Assembly (NCBI GenBank): GCA_900553775.1
Contig: USEZ01000014.1
Coordinates: 1-25,619, forward strand
DNA length: 25,619 nucleotides
Direction of reading: 5' to 3'
Origin: an uncultured Slackia sp.
GTDB lineage: Bacteria; Actinomycetota; Coriobacteriia; Coriobacteriales; Eggerthellaceae
Positions 1-8,196 of the stretch are shown in pieces. Both the position numbers and the translations under genes were made by a program. The stretch's first letter is position 1. Each line of letters opens with the position of its first letter. The notes under the pieces are model-generated. The model saw nothing but the letters and a program-made list of their open reading frames with translations, did no database searches and had not been told where the DNA came from.

Positions 1-1088
1 GCGGCACGGCGCATCTCCTCCTCTGCAAGGGCGCGCTTCTGCTCTTCGAGCTCGGAAGCACGGCGCTCGGCCTCCTCCTGCTCTCGACGCGCGGCCTCGG
101 CGGCCTCGGCCGCTTCGTGCAGCTCTGCGGCCTTCGCCGCGGCGGCGGCAAGCGTTTCGATCGGAGCGCTTGCCGCGACGGGAGCCTTGCGGGCCTTCGA
201 CGAGCCGTCGTCGGCAACGGCGCCGTCTGCTGCCTTGCCGACGGAAGAATCGGCATGCTCGTAGGAAATGGTGGCGCCCTCGGGAACGACGCCTGCGGCA
301 CGCGCGGTTTCTTCGTCGTGCATCACGCCCTCGGAAGAAAACTCGCTGGAAGCCTCGCCGTTTCCGATACGGCGGGCGACTTCGAGCATGACGGCGATGC
401 CCGAAGCGTTCGAATTGGCACCTTCGTTGTAGGCGGATGCCTTCTCAAGGGCGATGAATGCGGCGGGGATGGCCACGATGACAAGCATCGCAATGGCGAG
501 CACCATGCACACGGTGGCGCCGATGCCCTCGCCCGCGAAGGCGAACTGGCGGATAGCCAGCATGAACGGAAGCAGGCACATGGAGCCGATCGCGGCATAC
601 TGGAGGGGACGCCTGACGGAAGGCAGGAACCCCGAAAGGTCATGACGCACCTTGCCGCTGTCGTAATTGGCCACCACGATGACTTTGCGGCGGCGCGGGC
701 CGGCGCCTTCGGGATCGTTTTCGGGCTCGTATTTCGCCACGACGTTCTGGCTGACGCCCTTCATGAACAACTGGGACAAAAGCGGCTTGTCGAAACGTTC
801 CGCCACGAATACGGCGGCGGACAGAAGCGACGCGACGACGGCGGGAATGGCGGCCACAGGCAGGAAAAGGCCCAGAAGAACCGCGACGATCGTCACGATA
901 TAGCAGATCAGCTCCGGCATGGAGGCATTCGAGCTGCAGGTGAAATCTTCGATGGCGACCGGAAGGCCGGTCTCTTTCTGAAAGCGCTCGGTGATATAAA
1001 GCGCAGCCTGCTGCTCTTCTTCCGTACCTGCAGGACGCGGACCGATCTCCTGCGAGAGATAGGCTATGTGATCCATGGGTTTGCTCAT
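1..1088 (-). CDS. M28-peptidase-like multi-pass membrane protein, probably catalytically degenerate (3' end outside window)
   Basis: The first 362 residues are visible; the C-terminus lies beyond base 1. The N-terminus carries the run IGPRPAGTEEEQQAA (about residues 15-29), which resembles the entry of M28 zinc aminopeptidase domains. Hydrophobic stretches at about 61-95, 163-180 and 190-213 suggest about four membrane segments inserted within the domain. The expected first zinc-ligand motif HxDS reads NYDS (N141), and the usual G-x-x-D-N-x-S-G motif reads GANSNASG (223-230), with Ser226 where the bridging Asp should be. From about residue 240 the chain becomes Ala/Glu-rich and low in complexity, coiled-coil-like near the edge. 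The ATG at 1088 has AAGGA a few bases upstream. It lies 60 bases after the stop of the previous gene, so it is probably its operon partner. The family call is by motif only; loss of activity is inferred. Confidence 0.6.
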   Translation of the reverse strand, partial: MSKPMDHIAYLSQEIGPRPAGTEEEQQAALYITERFQKETGLPVAIEDFTCSSNASMPELICYIVTIVAVLLGLFLPVAAIPAVVASLLSAAVFVAERFDKPLLSQLFMKGVSQNVVAKYEPENDPEGAGPRRRKVIVVANYDSGKVRHDLSGFLPSVRRPLQYAAIGSMCLLPFMLAIRQFAFAGEGIGATVCMVLAIAMLVIVAIPAAFIALEKASAYNEGANSNASGIAVMLEVARRIGNGEASSEFSSEGVMHDEETARAAGVVPEGATISYEHADSSVGKAADGAVADDGSSKARKAPVAASAPIETLAAAAAKAAELHEAAEAAEAARREQEEAERRASELEEQKRALAEEEMRRA

Positions 1089-1148
1089 ACGGTCCTTCTT
1101 AATCTTCGTAGCCTCGGGGATAAGGGCATATTCGCTGAACAGTATATC

Positions 1149-2501
1149 TTATCGTCCCGGCTGGCCGAGATAATCCCTAATAAACGCATCGGATTCGGCA
1201 GCCCTCTTCCGTGCGTCGAGATACGAGGCGCGCGTTTGAGACGTCTGAGCGTCGAGCCGGTCGAGAATAGGCTGCGCCGGCTTCTCGGGAAGGGCGCGGG
1301 CCAGCTCTATCGCCTCGGCATCGGCCTGGTTGTACTTCTCGTTGAACGATTCGGCCGTCGCTTTATCTTGTATATAAATGGCGTCGTCGCTTGCAAGCGC
1401 ATAACCGTTCTGTTCCTTTTTCTTCTCTATAAAAGCGGAAAGCGCGGAAAAGTCGGCCGAAGGATATCCTTCCTGCGCGCGGACGAGGCTTTCTTGCGCC
1501 TGCGAAAGCGCCTCGATGGCCTCTTCGCTTTTACCCTGGGAGGCGCGCACGTTTTCTTCGGTCGTGTCCGACACCAACTCGGCCGCCTCTTTCATAAGAC
1601 CGTCGGCCTGCACCACAAAATCCCAGCATTCCTCGACGGCGTCGACGGCGTCTTTGGCCTCTCGGTCTGCATGCAGCAGCGCCTCGGCGTATTGCATCAT
1701 GTCGCGACGCGCGTCGGCCGAAACCTCCACCTGCCCCGCCGCGTCCTTGCCGGCGGAATCGCCCATCTCCGAAGCGGCCTGGTCGGCGAAGGCGCATGCG
1801 GCGTTCAAGTGGACGTGGGCGTCGTCCATCCCCTGGTCGAGCGCGTCGATGTCTTCGGACGAGGACGACTCCACCGTTTCCTCCATCACCATATCGTCCA
1901 TGTTCAACACGAGCATGTCCGCCTTCTCAAGCTCGTCGAAGGCCTGGGAAAGAAGCGAGAGGTTCGATTGGTGCTTTTCGTAAAGGTCGGCCGCGAACAC
2001 GACGCCCGCCGCGATGCATGCGCAGCACGCCGCGACGGCGCACGCCCGCATGGCGAAACGGCGGAAACGGCGGTTCTTCTTTCTCCGCTTGATCTCTTTC
2101 TCCGGGTCTTTCAAAGCGCGCTCGCGATTGCGCTGGGCGCGCGAGGCCTTCCCTCCCGACGGCGCGGACGAACCCGACCGCTTTCGGGCGGAAGAAACCG
2201 CCTGCGGAGCCGCCTTCTTCTCGGCGGCGGACGCAGGCCCGAGAGAGGCCGTCTGCGGAGTCGCGCGACGCTCGTCTTTGCCGGGAAGGCGGCGCTCCTT
2301 TTTCGACGGTACGGTGAACAGCGACAAATCGCCCAACTTCACCTTGGGGTCTGCTTCGCCGAGCCTGTCGTCGGCCTGGCTTTTCAGCCCGTCGAGCACC
2401 GAAAGCGATATCTCGTTCGACGTGCCCGCCGTATTCTTTTTGATATGCACGCTGCCGGCGATACCCCCGAAAGGATGGGGCCCGCCCTTCCTGGCCGCCA
2501 T
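1149..2501 (-). CDS. Hypothetical single-pass membrane protein with basic cytoplasmic head and coiled-coil outer part
   Basis: This 450-residue protein is not recognised. Residues 1-150 are polar and increasingly basic, rich in Ala, Ser, Lys and Arg, ending in a strongly positive stretch at about 137-148. One hydrophobic segment follows at about 150-172 and contains several cysteines (ACAVAACCAC). The remaining ~280 residues are acidic and Ala/Glu/Asp-rich with heptad-like spacing, consistent with a long helical or coiled-coil domain outside the membrane. The positive-inside rule predicts the N-terminus in the cytoplasm. The start codon lies 4 bases after the dinG stop, so translational coupling is likely; the ribosome site is weak (GGG only). 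No catalytic motif is visible. It may be a scaffold or envelope-stress component, but the sequence does not decide that. Confidence 0.75.
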   Translation of the reverse strand: MAARKGGPHPFGGIAGSVHIKKNTAGTSNEISLSVLDGLKSQADDRLGEADPKVKLGDLSLFTVPSKKERRLPGKDERRATPQTASLGPASAAEKKAAPQAVSSARKRSGSSAPSGGKASRAQRNRERALKDPEKEIKRRKKNRRFRRFAMRACAVAACCACIAAGVVFAADLYEKHQSNLSLLSQAFDELEKADMLVLNMDDMVMEETVESSSSEDIDALDQGMDDAHVHLNAACAFADQAASEMGDSAGKDAAGQVEVSADARRDMMQYAEALLHADREAKDAVDAVEECWDFVVQADGLMKEAAELVSDTTEENVRASQGKSEEAIEALSQAQESLVRAQEGYPSADFSALSAFIEKKKEQNGYALASDDAIYIQDKATAESFNEKYNQADAEAIELARALPEKPAQPILDRLDAQTSQTRASYLDARKRAAESDAFIRDYLGQPGR

Positions 2502-2505
2502 CGCC

Positions 2506-5500
2506 CTACGACGCCCCGTTGCCGGATGCGGACGCGATGATGCGGACCGCCTCGTCGGTCGTGCACGGAATAATGGTGCGCGACGGAAGAGAGCTCAGGA
2601 ACGTCTTTCCGTATCCCTTGGTCAGCAGCCTTTTATCGGCAAGCACGAGCACGCCTTTGTCGGTGGAGCTGCGGATGAGCCTTCCCGCCGCCTGTTTGAT
2701 TTCGATCACCGCCTGGGGCAGCGTGTAGTGCGACCACGCCGAAGAATCGCGCAAGGCGCGCTCGCATGAAAGCGGATCGGTCGGCTTGGCGAACGGCAGC
2801 TTCGGAATGACCACGCCCTTAAGCGTCGCCCCCGGCGCGTCGAAGCCCTCCCAGAAGCTTTTCAGGGCGAACAGAGACAAATGCTCGTCTTTGAGGAAAT
2901 CGTCGCGCAGACCCTTCGTCGAAACGCCCCACTTCTGGCACACCAGGCGCAGGCCCTGCTCCTTCATGGCAGGGTCGACCGCATCGAAGCACGCCTCCAT
3001 CTCACGCCTGTTCGTGAACAGCGTGAGCATGCTGCCCTGCTGCGCGATATGAGCGCGCGTCAGCAGCCCCTGCAACGCCTCGAGGTACCCGGGCTGGTTC
3101 GGCTCGGGGATGTCGTTTATCACCAAGACCTGCATATGGGCGTCGAAATCGTAGCTCGACCCCAAAAGGTAGGTGTCGGCACGCGAAGCGTCGCCCTGCC
3201 CGAGGCCCATGGCGCCCATGAACGTCTTGAAATCGTCGCCGATCGTCACCGTGGCGCTGGCATACACCACGCTGTCCGTTTTCTCGTAAAGCGTTTCGCC
3301 GAGCACCTCGCCCACGTCAACCACCTGGGCAGACAGCTCTTCGGCGACGCGTTCCGGCTTGCGCGAGAGCTTCGCCGCATATACGAAGCGCGGATCGGCC
3401 TGCTCCAAGATCAGCTCGCTCGATTGCAGCATCTCTTTGGCGTCGATCACCACGGTGGCGATATCGCGCTGGCAATCGGCCACGCCGTCGACGCCGTCGA
3501 GAAACGCGATCAGCTCGTTTCCCGCCGTGATCAGACGCTCGGCCCTCTCGCAAAACGTCTTGCCTAAACCGCGCAAGGAGGCGAAGCGCTCGTCGGAGCG
3601 CACCTCGTCGTTGATCCACAGCTCGATGGTCTCGTAGCTTCTGTTTCCTTTATTGGTATCGCATCCTACCAGGTCTTTCATATGGCGGGCGAATTCGATG
3701 GCGGCATCGGCGAAGGCGCGGCCGCGCTCGCGGGCGCGCTCGGTCAGGCCGAAGAACAGCGTGCTCGCCTCGGGCTGCGTTCCCCCGTCGAGCGGAGCGC
3801 GCCGCTCTAGGCGCACGAACGGATTGCGCTTGGCGTCTTCCGATGCCATCCTGTTCGCCAGGCGCACCATTTCGGAGGCGTCGAGCTTCACCGCCAAGGC
3901 GCGGCGCGCCTCGGATTCGGCGCCATGTGCCTCGTCCACCACCCAGAAGCGAATCTCGGGCAAAAGGCCGCCGTCGGCCGCAAGGTCGCAGAAGAACAGC
4001 GAATGGTTCGTCACCACGATATCGGCGTGCTCGGCCTTCTTGCGCACGCCGTGGACGAAGCACTGCGTTCCGAAATAGGGACACTTTCGACGCAAGCAGT
4101 CGCGCGACGACGTGGTGAAGGCATAGCGCGGCAGAGCCTTGTAATCGAGCTTCAAGGAATCCATGTCGTCGTATTCGGTCTGCTCGATGAACGAAAGCAG
4201 CGCCGCCAGCGACGGAGCCTGGCTGACCTGCTTGCCCATCACCGTCACGCTGCGGGCGCCGTCATGCACCAGCTTGTCGACCATGCGCAGGCAGGGATAG
4301 TGGGAAAAGCCCTTCAAGGCGACGTATTCAAGCTCGCCTGCGCCGTGCTCGGCAAGACCTCGGCTCAAAAGCGGCAGCTCCTTGTACACGATCTGGTCGA
4401 GCAGCGCGTTCGTCTTCGTGGCCACGCCGACCGCCACGCCGTTGCGAAGCGCGGTCAAGGCACTCGGCATAAGGTACGCCATCGATTTCCCGACGCCGGT
4501 GCCGGCCTCAACCACGAGGTTCGTGCTCGTCGAAAACGCCTTGAGGACGCTTTCGGCCATGATGGACTGCTCGATGCGCGGCTCGAAGCCCTCGTAAAGC
4601 CCGCCCACGATGCCATCTGCGGAAAACGCCGCGGAAATCTCCCCGACCGTCGGAAACTCCACCGGCGCATCCGTCCTTTTCGCCTCGGCGTCTGGCATGC
4701 GGCCCGCCTCTTCCGATGCGGCCTCGCTCGACGGCGCGGCAAGGCGGGCGGCGCGCAGGCCGCGAAGCGTCATCGGATAGCGCTTCGCCTGAATCTGCGT
4801 ACCTTTCTCGGCCTCGACGAGCGCCGCCATGGAATCGGCCATGCAGGCGAACACGGCGCCTGTCGGCCATTCTTCGACAGGAACCATCCCGGCGATATAT
4901 TCAACCAGGTCGATAGGCATTTCCTGAATAGCCGCAAGCAGAATGCGATACACCGCGCACAGCGCTTCGACATCGGCGTCGGCACGATGCGTGGAAAGCG
5001 GCGCATCGAACGCCTTCACCAGGTCGATCAGCCTATGAGACGTCAAGCGCGGCAACGCGATGCGCGCAAGGTCGAGCGAATCGACCCATAGATTCTCGAG
5101 CAACGGATACCCGGCGGGGCTTTTGGTGACGAACCCCTTGTCGAATGCGGCGTTATGGGCCACCACCGTGGCATCGCCCACGAAGGCCGCCAACCGGGCG
5201 CGCGCCTCTTCGGGGGACGGAGCGTCTGCGACGTCTTCGTCGTGGATATCGGTCAGACGGGCCACGTCGTCGGGGATGGGCTTGCCGGGATTGACGAATG
5301 TGACGAACCAATCGGTGATTTCGCCGCGTTCGAGACGGGCGGCGGCTATCTGGGTGAGTTCGTCATGGTTCTGGGAAAATCCCGTGGTCTCGGTGTCGAG
5401 CACCACCACATTGCGGTCGAGCTCCCCGAAATCGGAACGGGAGGCCCTCTCCTTCAAAGACGCGTAACGACGCGCGATATCCTCGGGCGTTCCCTGGGAA

Positions 5501-5553
5501 ACGAAGTCGTATACACTCGTATTCTGCATAATGGAGTCTTTCATATCGGTCAT
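2506..5553 (-). CDS. dinG: DinG-family superfamily 2 helicase fused to an N-terminal DEDDh 3'-5' exonuclease
   Basis: The 1015-residue protein has two parts. Residues about 48-200 form a DnaQ-like exonuclease: DTETTG (D53, E55), HNAAFD (D138) and H189 with D194 give the full DEDDh set. The helicase starts with a Walker A motif (EAGTGVGKS, about 349-357) and has DEAH (540-543), a late SFWEGFD motif, and the QAAGRLIRS motif VI. Cysteines 421, 486, 491 and 498 sit between Walker A and DEAH, where XPD/DinG enzymes bind a 4Fe-4S cluster. DinG proteins unwind DNA 5'-3' and help with replication-linked damage. The start is either the ATG at 5553 or the one at 5544; neither ribosome site is strong. 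It heads a cluster with the two membrane-protein genes downstream and is divergent from the gene at 5584. Confidence 0.93.
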   Translation of the reverse strand: MTDMKDSIMQNTSVYDFVSQGTPEDIARRYASLKERASRSDFGELDRNVVVLDTETTGFSQNHDELTQIAAARLERGEITDWFVTFVNPGKPIPDDVARLTDIHDEDVADAPSPEEARARLAAFVGDATVVAHNAAFDKGFVTKSPAGYPLLENLWVDSLDLARIALPRLTSHRLIDLVKAFDAPLSTHRADADVEALCAVYRILLAAIQEMPIDLVEYIAGMVPVEEWPTGAVFACMADSMAALVEAEKGTQIQAKRYPMTLRGLRAARLAAPSSEAASEEAGRMPDAEAKRTDAPVEFPTVGEISAAFSADGIVGGLYEGFEPRIEQSIMAESVLKAFSTSTNLVVEAGTGVGKSMAYLMPSALTALRNGVAVGVATKTNALLDQIVYKELPLLSRGLAEHGAGELEYVALKGFSHYPCLRMVDKLVHDGARSVTVMGKQVSQAPSLAALLSFIEQTEYDDMDSLKLDYKALPRYAFTTSSRDCLRRKCPYFGTQCFVHGVRKKAEHADIVVTNHSLFFCDLAADGGLLPEIRFWVVDEAHGAESEARRALAVKLDASEMVRLANRMASEDAKRNPFVRLERRAPLDGGTQPEASTLFFGLTERARERGRAFADAAIEFARHMKDLVGCDTNKGNRSYETIELWINDEVRSDERFASLRGLGKTFCERAERLITAGNELIAFLDGVDGVADCQRDIATVVIDAKEMLQSSELILEQADPRFVYAAKLSRKPERVAEELSAQVVDVGEVLGETLYEKTDSVVYASATVTIGDDFKTFMGAMGLGQGDASRADTYLLGSSYDFDAHMQVLVINDIPEPNQPGYLEALQGLLTRAHIAQQGSMLTLFTNRREMEACFDAVDPAMKEQGLRLVCQKWGVSTKGLRDDFLKDEHLSLFALKSFWEGFDAPGATLKGVVIPKLPFAKPTDPLSCERALRDSSAWSHYTLPQAVIEIKQAAGRLIRSSTDKGVLVLADKRLLTKGYGKTFLSSLPSRTIIPCTTDEAVRIIASASGNGAS

Positions 5554-5583
5554 ATCCCGCTAGCCTATCACGAAAGGAAGCCT

Positions 5584-6243
5584 ATGGCGTCTACAAACGC
5601 ATCCGATGTCTATTTCGGCGCATACGTCCGTTTTCAAACCGTCGACAAGCGGTCGGGGGCGGCCATAGCGGGCCCCGACAACGCCGTCGGCGATTGCGGC
5701 GAGATAGTCTGGCAGCTCGACGAGAAAAAGCGCCAGCAAGCATGGCTCAAGAACCGATTCGGGCAGCTCGTGGGCTACCTCGACCATGCCGATTCGTACA
5801 AGCTCGCCATCTACCGCGCGAAAGGATGGACCATCCGCTACGTGCTCAGCTTCACCGCCTATAGCGAGACGCCCGGCCCCGGCGTCTACTGGGGGCAGGT
5901 GGCCGTCATCGCCTACGCGCCGCGCTATGCCGACGAATTCGACGCGTTCGTGCGCGCTTTTGCCCGCAAGGCGGCGGACGGGTCGCGCCCCGATCCCGCT
6001 CTCGGCGCGGCGGGCGTTGCAAGCGTTCTGGCCGACCCGACCGGCTGGGAGCCGTCGAACAAGGTGAAGATCCCCAAAGGCAGCGGCAGGACCGTCATTC
6101 TCAAGGAGCGAAGAAGCGCGCACGACAAACTGCTCGACAAAGGACGCAGCGGCAATATCGGCTGCTACATCGTGAGCTGGGCGTTCATTCTGGGCCTTGT
6201 GGCGTTTGCCGTCTGGGCGGCGCACAGCATGGGGCTGTTCTGA
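5584..6243 (+). CDS. Hypothetical tail-anchored membrane protein
   Basis: The ATG at 5584 is preceded by AAAGGAAG at good spacing; longer in-frame versions run back through dinG and are not credible. The 219-residue product has a soluble alpha/beta-looking part (about 1-125, with alternating hydrophobic segments such as IRYVLSFTAY and GQVAVIAYA). A Pro/Gly/Ala-rich linker follows, then a single hydrophobic segment at about 192-216 close to the C-terminus, with only a few residues after it. This topology suggests a cytosolic domain tethered by a C-terminal anchor. Only 30 bases separate it from the divergent dinG start. I recognise no family. It is followed by two inverted repeats that could end transcription before the convergent ddl. 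Confidence 0.8.
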   Translation: MASTNASDVYFGAYVRFQTVDKRSGAAIAGPDNAVGDCGEIVWQLDEKKRQQAWLKNRFGQLVGYLDHADSYKLAIYRAKGWTIRYVLSFTAYSETPGPGVYWGQVAVIAYAPRYADEFDAFVRAFARKAADGSRPDPALGAAGVASVLADPTGWEPSNKVKIPKGSGRTVILKERRSAHDKLLDKGRSGNIGCYIVSWAFILGLVAFAVWAAHSMGLF

Positions 6244-6265
6244 CGCACAGGCGCCGCTTTGAAAT

Positions 6266-6301
6266 TTCCTCGAGCCCCCTCTTCGAAGGAGGCCCGAGGA
6301 A
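6266..6301. terminator. Inverted repeat between convergent genes
   Basis: TTCCTCG pairs with CGAGGAA, and an inner CCTC/GAGG stem closes around a TTCGAA core. It sits between the end of the tail-anchored protein gene and the end of ddl and could serve both strands. There is no clear T-run, so termination is possible rather than shown. Confidence 0.45.
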
Positions 6302-6312
6302 GGCGATCGAAG

Positions 6313-6337
6313 AAGGCCGCTTACGCTTCGGCCTTTT
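6313..6337 (+). terminator. Terminator-like hairpin overlapping the ddl stop codon
   Basis: AAGGCCG and CGGCCTT form a perfect 7-bp stem around a 9-base loop, followed on the plus strand by TT. The loop contains the ddl stop codon, so the plus-strand terminator is embedded in the 3' end of a convergent coding sequence. Confidence 0.5.
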
Positions 6338-7292
6338 CGTCTTCAAGGGCCAGCTCGATAAGCTTCTCGCACACATCGCCGAACTGCATGCCGACCGCAC
6401 GAGCGGCGTCGGGGATCAACGACGTGTCGGTCATGCCGGGCAGCGTGTTGGTCTCAAGAGCCCAGCAGTTCCCTTCGGCATCGAGCATGATGTCGGTGCG
6501 CGAGATGCCCCGGCATCCCAAAACGGCATGCGCGGCCACGGCCATGCCCTGGGCCTGCTCGGCGGCTTCGGCGGAAATGGGCGCGGGGCACAGATGCGTG
6601 CTGCCGCCCGCTGCGTATTTCGCGTGGTAGTTGTAGAACTCGTCGTTGTTGGACACGATCTGAATCACGGGAAACGCCACGGGGTCGTCGCTTCCCATGA
6701 CGCCCACGGTCAGCTCGATGCCGTCGATGAACTGCTCGACCATGGCCTCGTCGTCGACCGCAAGCGCCGTTGCGAGGGCGGCGGGCAGGTCGGCCTCGTC
6801 GCGCACGATCGTCATGCCCAAAGAGCTTCCTTCGGTCACGGGCTTGACCACGCAGGGAATTCCGCACGTGTCCGCGATCTCGCGCCTGTCGGCTTCGTCG
6901 AGCACATCGTTTTTCCCCACGATGACCGACGCCGCCACGCGAAGGCCGGCGCGCTCGTAAAGTTCTTTGGTCTTGCCCTTGTTGATGGCCAAGGCGTTCG
7001 CAAGGATGCCCGAGCCGGTGTAGGGGATCTTCAAAGTTTCAAGAAAGCCTTGGACCGTGCCGTCTTCTCCGCCCTTGCCATGCAGCGCGAGGAAGGCGAC
7101 GTCGAACGGCTCTTCGATCAGCTTCTTCAAATCGTCGCGCGACGCAGGGTCGATCAGCGTGACGGAGAATCCTTTTTCTTCGAGCGCGCGGGCGCAACAA
7201 GCGCCCGAATTCAGCGAGACCTCGCGCTCTCCGCTGGTTCCGCCGTACAAAACGGCGACGGAATAATCTTTCGGGTTTCCTGAATATGCCAT
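6321..7292 (-). CDS. ddl: D-alanine--D-alanine ligase
   Basis: This 323-residue ATP-grasp enzyme joins two D-alanines for the peptidoglycan stem peptide in the cytoplasm. The N-terminal signature YGGTSGEREVSLNSG (about 16-30) is diagnostic. The ATP-grasp loop EGSSLGM and the late metal-binding run ALETNTLPGMT are also present. Length is normal for the family. The ATG at 7292 has AAGGACG just upstream. A candidate promoter lies at 7354-7382, and the gene appears to be transcribed alone. The last residues overlap a hairpin that may end transcription of the convergent gene. Confidence is high because all active-site motifs are intact. Confidence 0.96.
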   Translation of the reverse strand: MAYSGNPKDYSVAVLYGGTSGEREVSLNSGACCARALEEKGFSVTLIDPASRDDLKKLIEEPFDVAFLALHGKGGEDGTVQGFLETLKIPYTGSGILANALAINKGKTKELYERAGLRVAASVIVGKNDVLDEADRREIADTCGIPCVVKPVTEGSSLGMTIVRDEADLPAALATALAVDDEAMVEQFIDGIELTVGVMGSDDPVAFPVIQIVSNNDEFYNYHAKYAAGGSTHLCPAPISAEAAEQAQGMAVAAHAVLGCRGISRTDIMLDAEGNCWALETNTLPGMTDTSLIPDAARAVGMQFGDVCEKLIELALEDEKAEA

Positions 7293-7353
7293 GGTTCGTC
7301 CTTACCGTATGCAATCTCGTGCCTGCCCGCCGTGCGAGGCGTTTTCCCGCATC

Positions 7354-7382
7354 AATATATCCCAACAGGTATATGTTATGAA
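7354..7382 (-). promoter_or_regulatory. Candidate ddl promoter
   Basis: On the minus strand, TTCATA (7377-7382) and TATATT (7354-7359) are separated by 17 bases, about 60 bases before the ddl start. The -10 is one base from consensus and the -35 matches 4 of 6. Confidence 0.45.
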
Positions 7383-7469
7383 GTTCGACGGGGCGAAAGC
7401 ATCGAAGCGGTATCATTGGAGATGCTGAGCAAGGGCGCCCGGCACCGATGAAGAAAAGGGGTATACACC

Positions 7470-7964
7470 ATGACTATCTACCGTTGCAAAGTCTGCGGCT
7501 ATCTCCATGTCGGCTCCGCTCCCGAAGAGTGCCCCATGTGCCATGCCGGCCAGGCTGCCTTCTCCGAATACCAGCCCGCCGACGTGACCGGCACCAAGAC
7601 CGCCGAGAACCTGGCCGCCGCGTTCGCCGGCGAATCCCAGGCCAACCGCAAGTACACCCTGTGGAAGCACATCGCTGAAGAGGCGGGCGAGAAAGACGCC
7701 GCCGCCGCGTTCGACCGCCCCATGGCCGAAGAAACCGCCCATGCGCTGGCCGAGGCCGTGTACCTGGGCATGTTCGGCGGCGTGAAGGAAAACCTCGAAA
7801 GCGCCGCGAACGGCGAGCAGTACGAGGAAGAGATCATGTACCCTGAGTTCGCAAAGGTCGCTCGCGAAGAGGGCTTCGAGGATATCGCCCACTTCTTCGA
7901 AATGACCGCCAAGTTCGAAGGCATGCACAAGGCAGGCTATCAGAAGGCCGCCGAAGCCCTGTAG
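7470..7964 (+). CDS. rbr: Rubrerythrin with N-terminal rubredoxin domain (reverse rubrerythrin type)
   Basis: The 164-residue protein begins with a rubredoxin-type iron site (C6, C9, C21, C24 in CKVCGY and CPMC). A ferritin-like four-helix di-iron domain follows, with GES (E55), E-T-A-H (E88, H91), YEEEIMYPEF near 118-127, and E150/H153. Classical rubrerythrins carry the rubredoxin at the C-terminus; here the order is reversed. These enzymes reduce hydrogen peroxide in the cytoplasm of anaerobes using electrons from NAD(P)H-linked carriers. The ATG at 7470 is preceded by GAAAAGGGG. The gene stands alone, divergent from ddl, and ends at a strong intrinsic terminator. No recognisable peroxide-regulator box was found by eye. 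Confidence 0.93.
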   Translation: MTIYRCKVCGYLHVGSAPEECPMCHAGQAAFSEYQPADVTGTKTAENLAAAFAGESQANRKYTLWKHIAEEAGEKDAAAAFDRPMAEETAHALAEAVYLGMFGGVKENLESAANGEQYEEEIMYPEFAKVAREEGFEDIAHFFEMTAKFEGMHKAGYQKAAEAL

Positions 7965-8014
7965 AAAACGCAGAACGAAGACAATCCTGCTTCTGCCGAC
8001 AGGCCGTCAATCGC

Positions 8015-8057
8015 AAAGCCCGACGCCGATTCCCGATGGAGCGGCGCCGGGCTTTTT
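8015..8057 (+). terminator. Strong intrinsic terminator after rubrerythrin
   Basis: AAAGCCCG-A-CGCCG pairs with CGGCG-C-CGGGCTTT around a 13-base loop, followed by a run of T. It begins 50 bases after the rubrerythrin stop codon. Confidence 0.9.
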
Positions 8058-8084
8058 CATAGCGGAAATATCGCAGAAACGCGC

Positions 8085-8162
8085 AGCGGGCTTGAAAGGG
8101 TGCGCGAACCTCGGCCGCGCACGCCCCCCAACGAATGCCGCCCCTGCGCGAGCAAGCCCGCT
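8085..8162. repeat. Nested inverted repeats between convergent rubrerythrin and rlmN
   Basis: An outer perfect 10-base arm pair, AGCGGGCTTG (8085-8094) and CAAGCCCGCT (8153-8162), encloses an inner pair GTGCGCG (8100-8106) and CGCGCAC (8116-8122) with a 9-base loop. No coding sequence is evident here. It may be the structured 3' end of the rlmN transcript. Confidence 0.6.
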
Positions 8163-8196
8163 CCTTGCACCTCGGCATCGCAGAGCGCGTCTGCGC

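Noticed and set aside
117..2540. 807-residue plus-strand open frame across the first two genes
   Set aside because: It is antisense to two better-supported minus-strand genes, has low-complexity Arg/Gly-rich translation and no domain; a GC-rich shadow.
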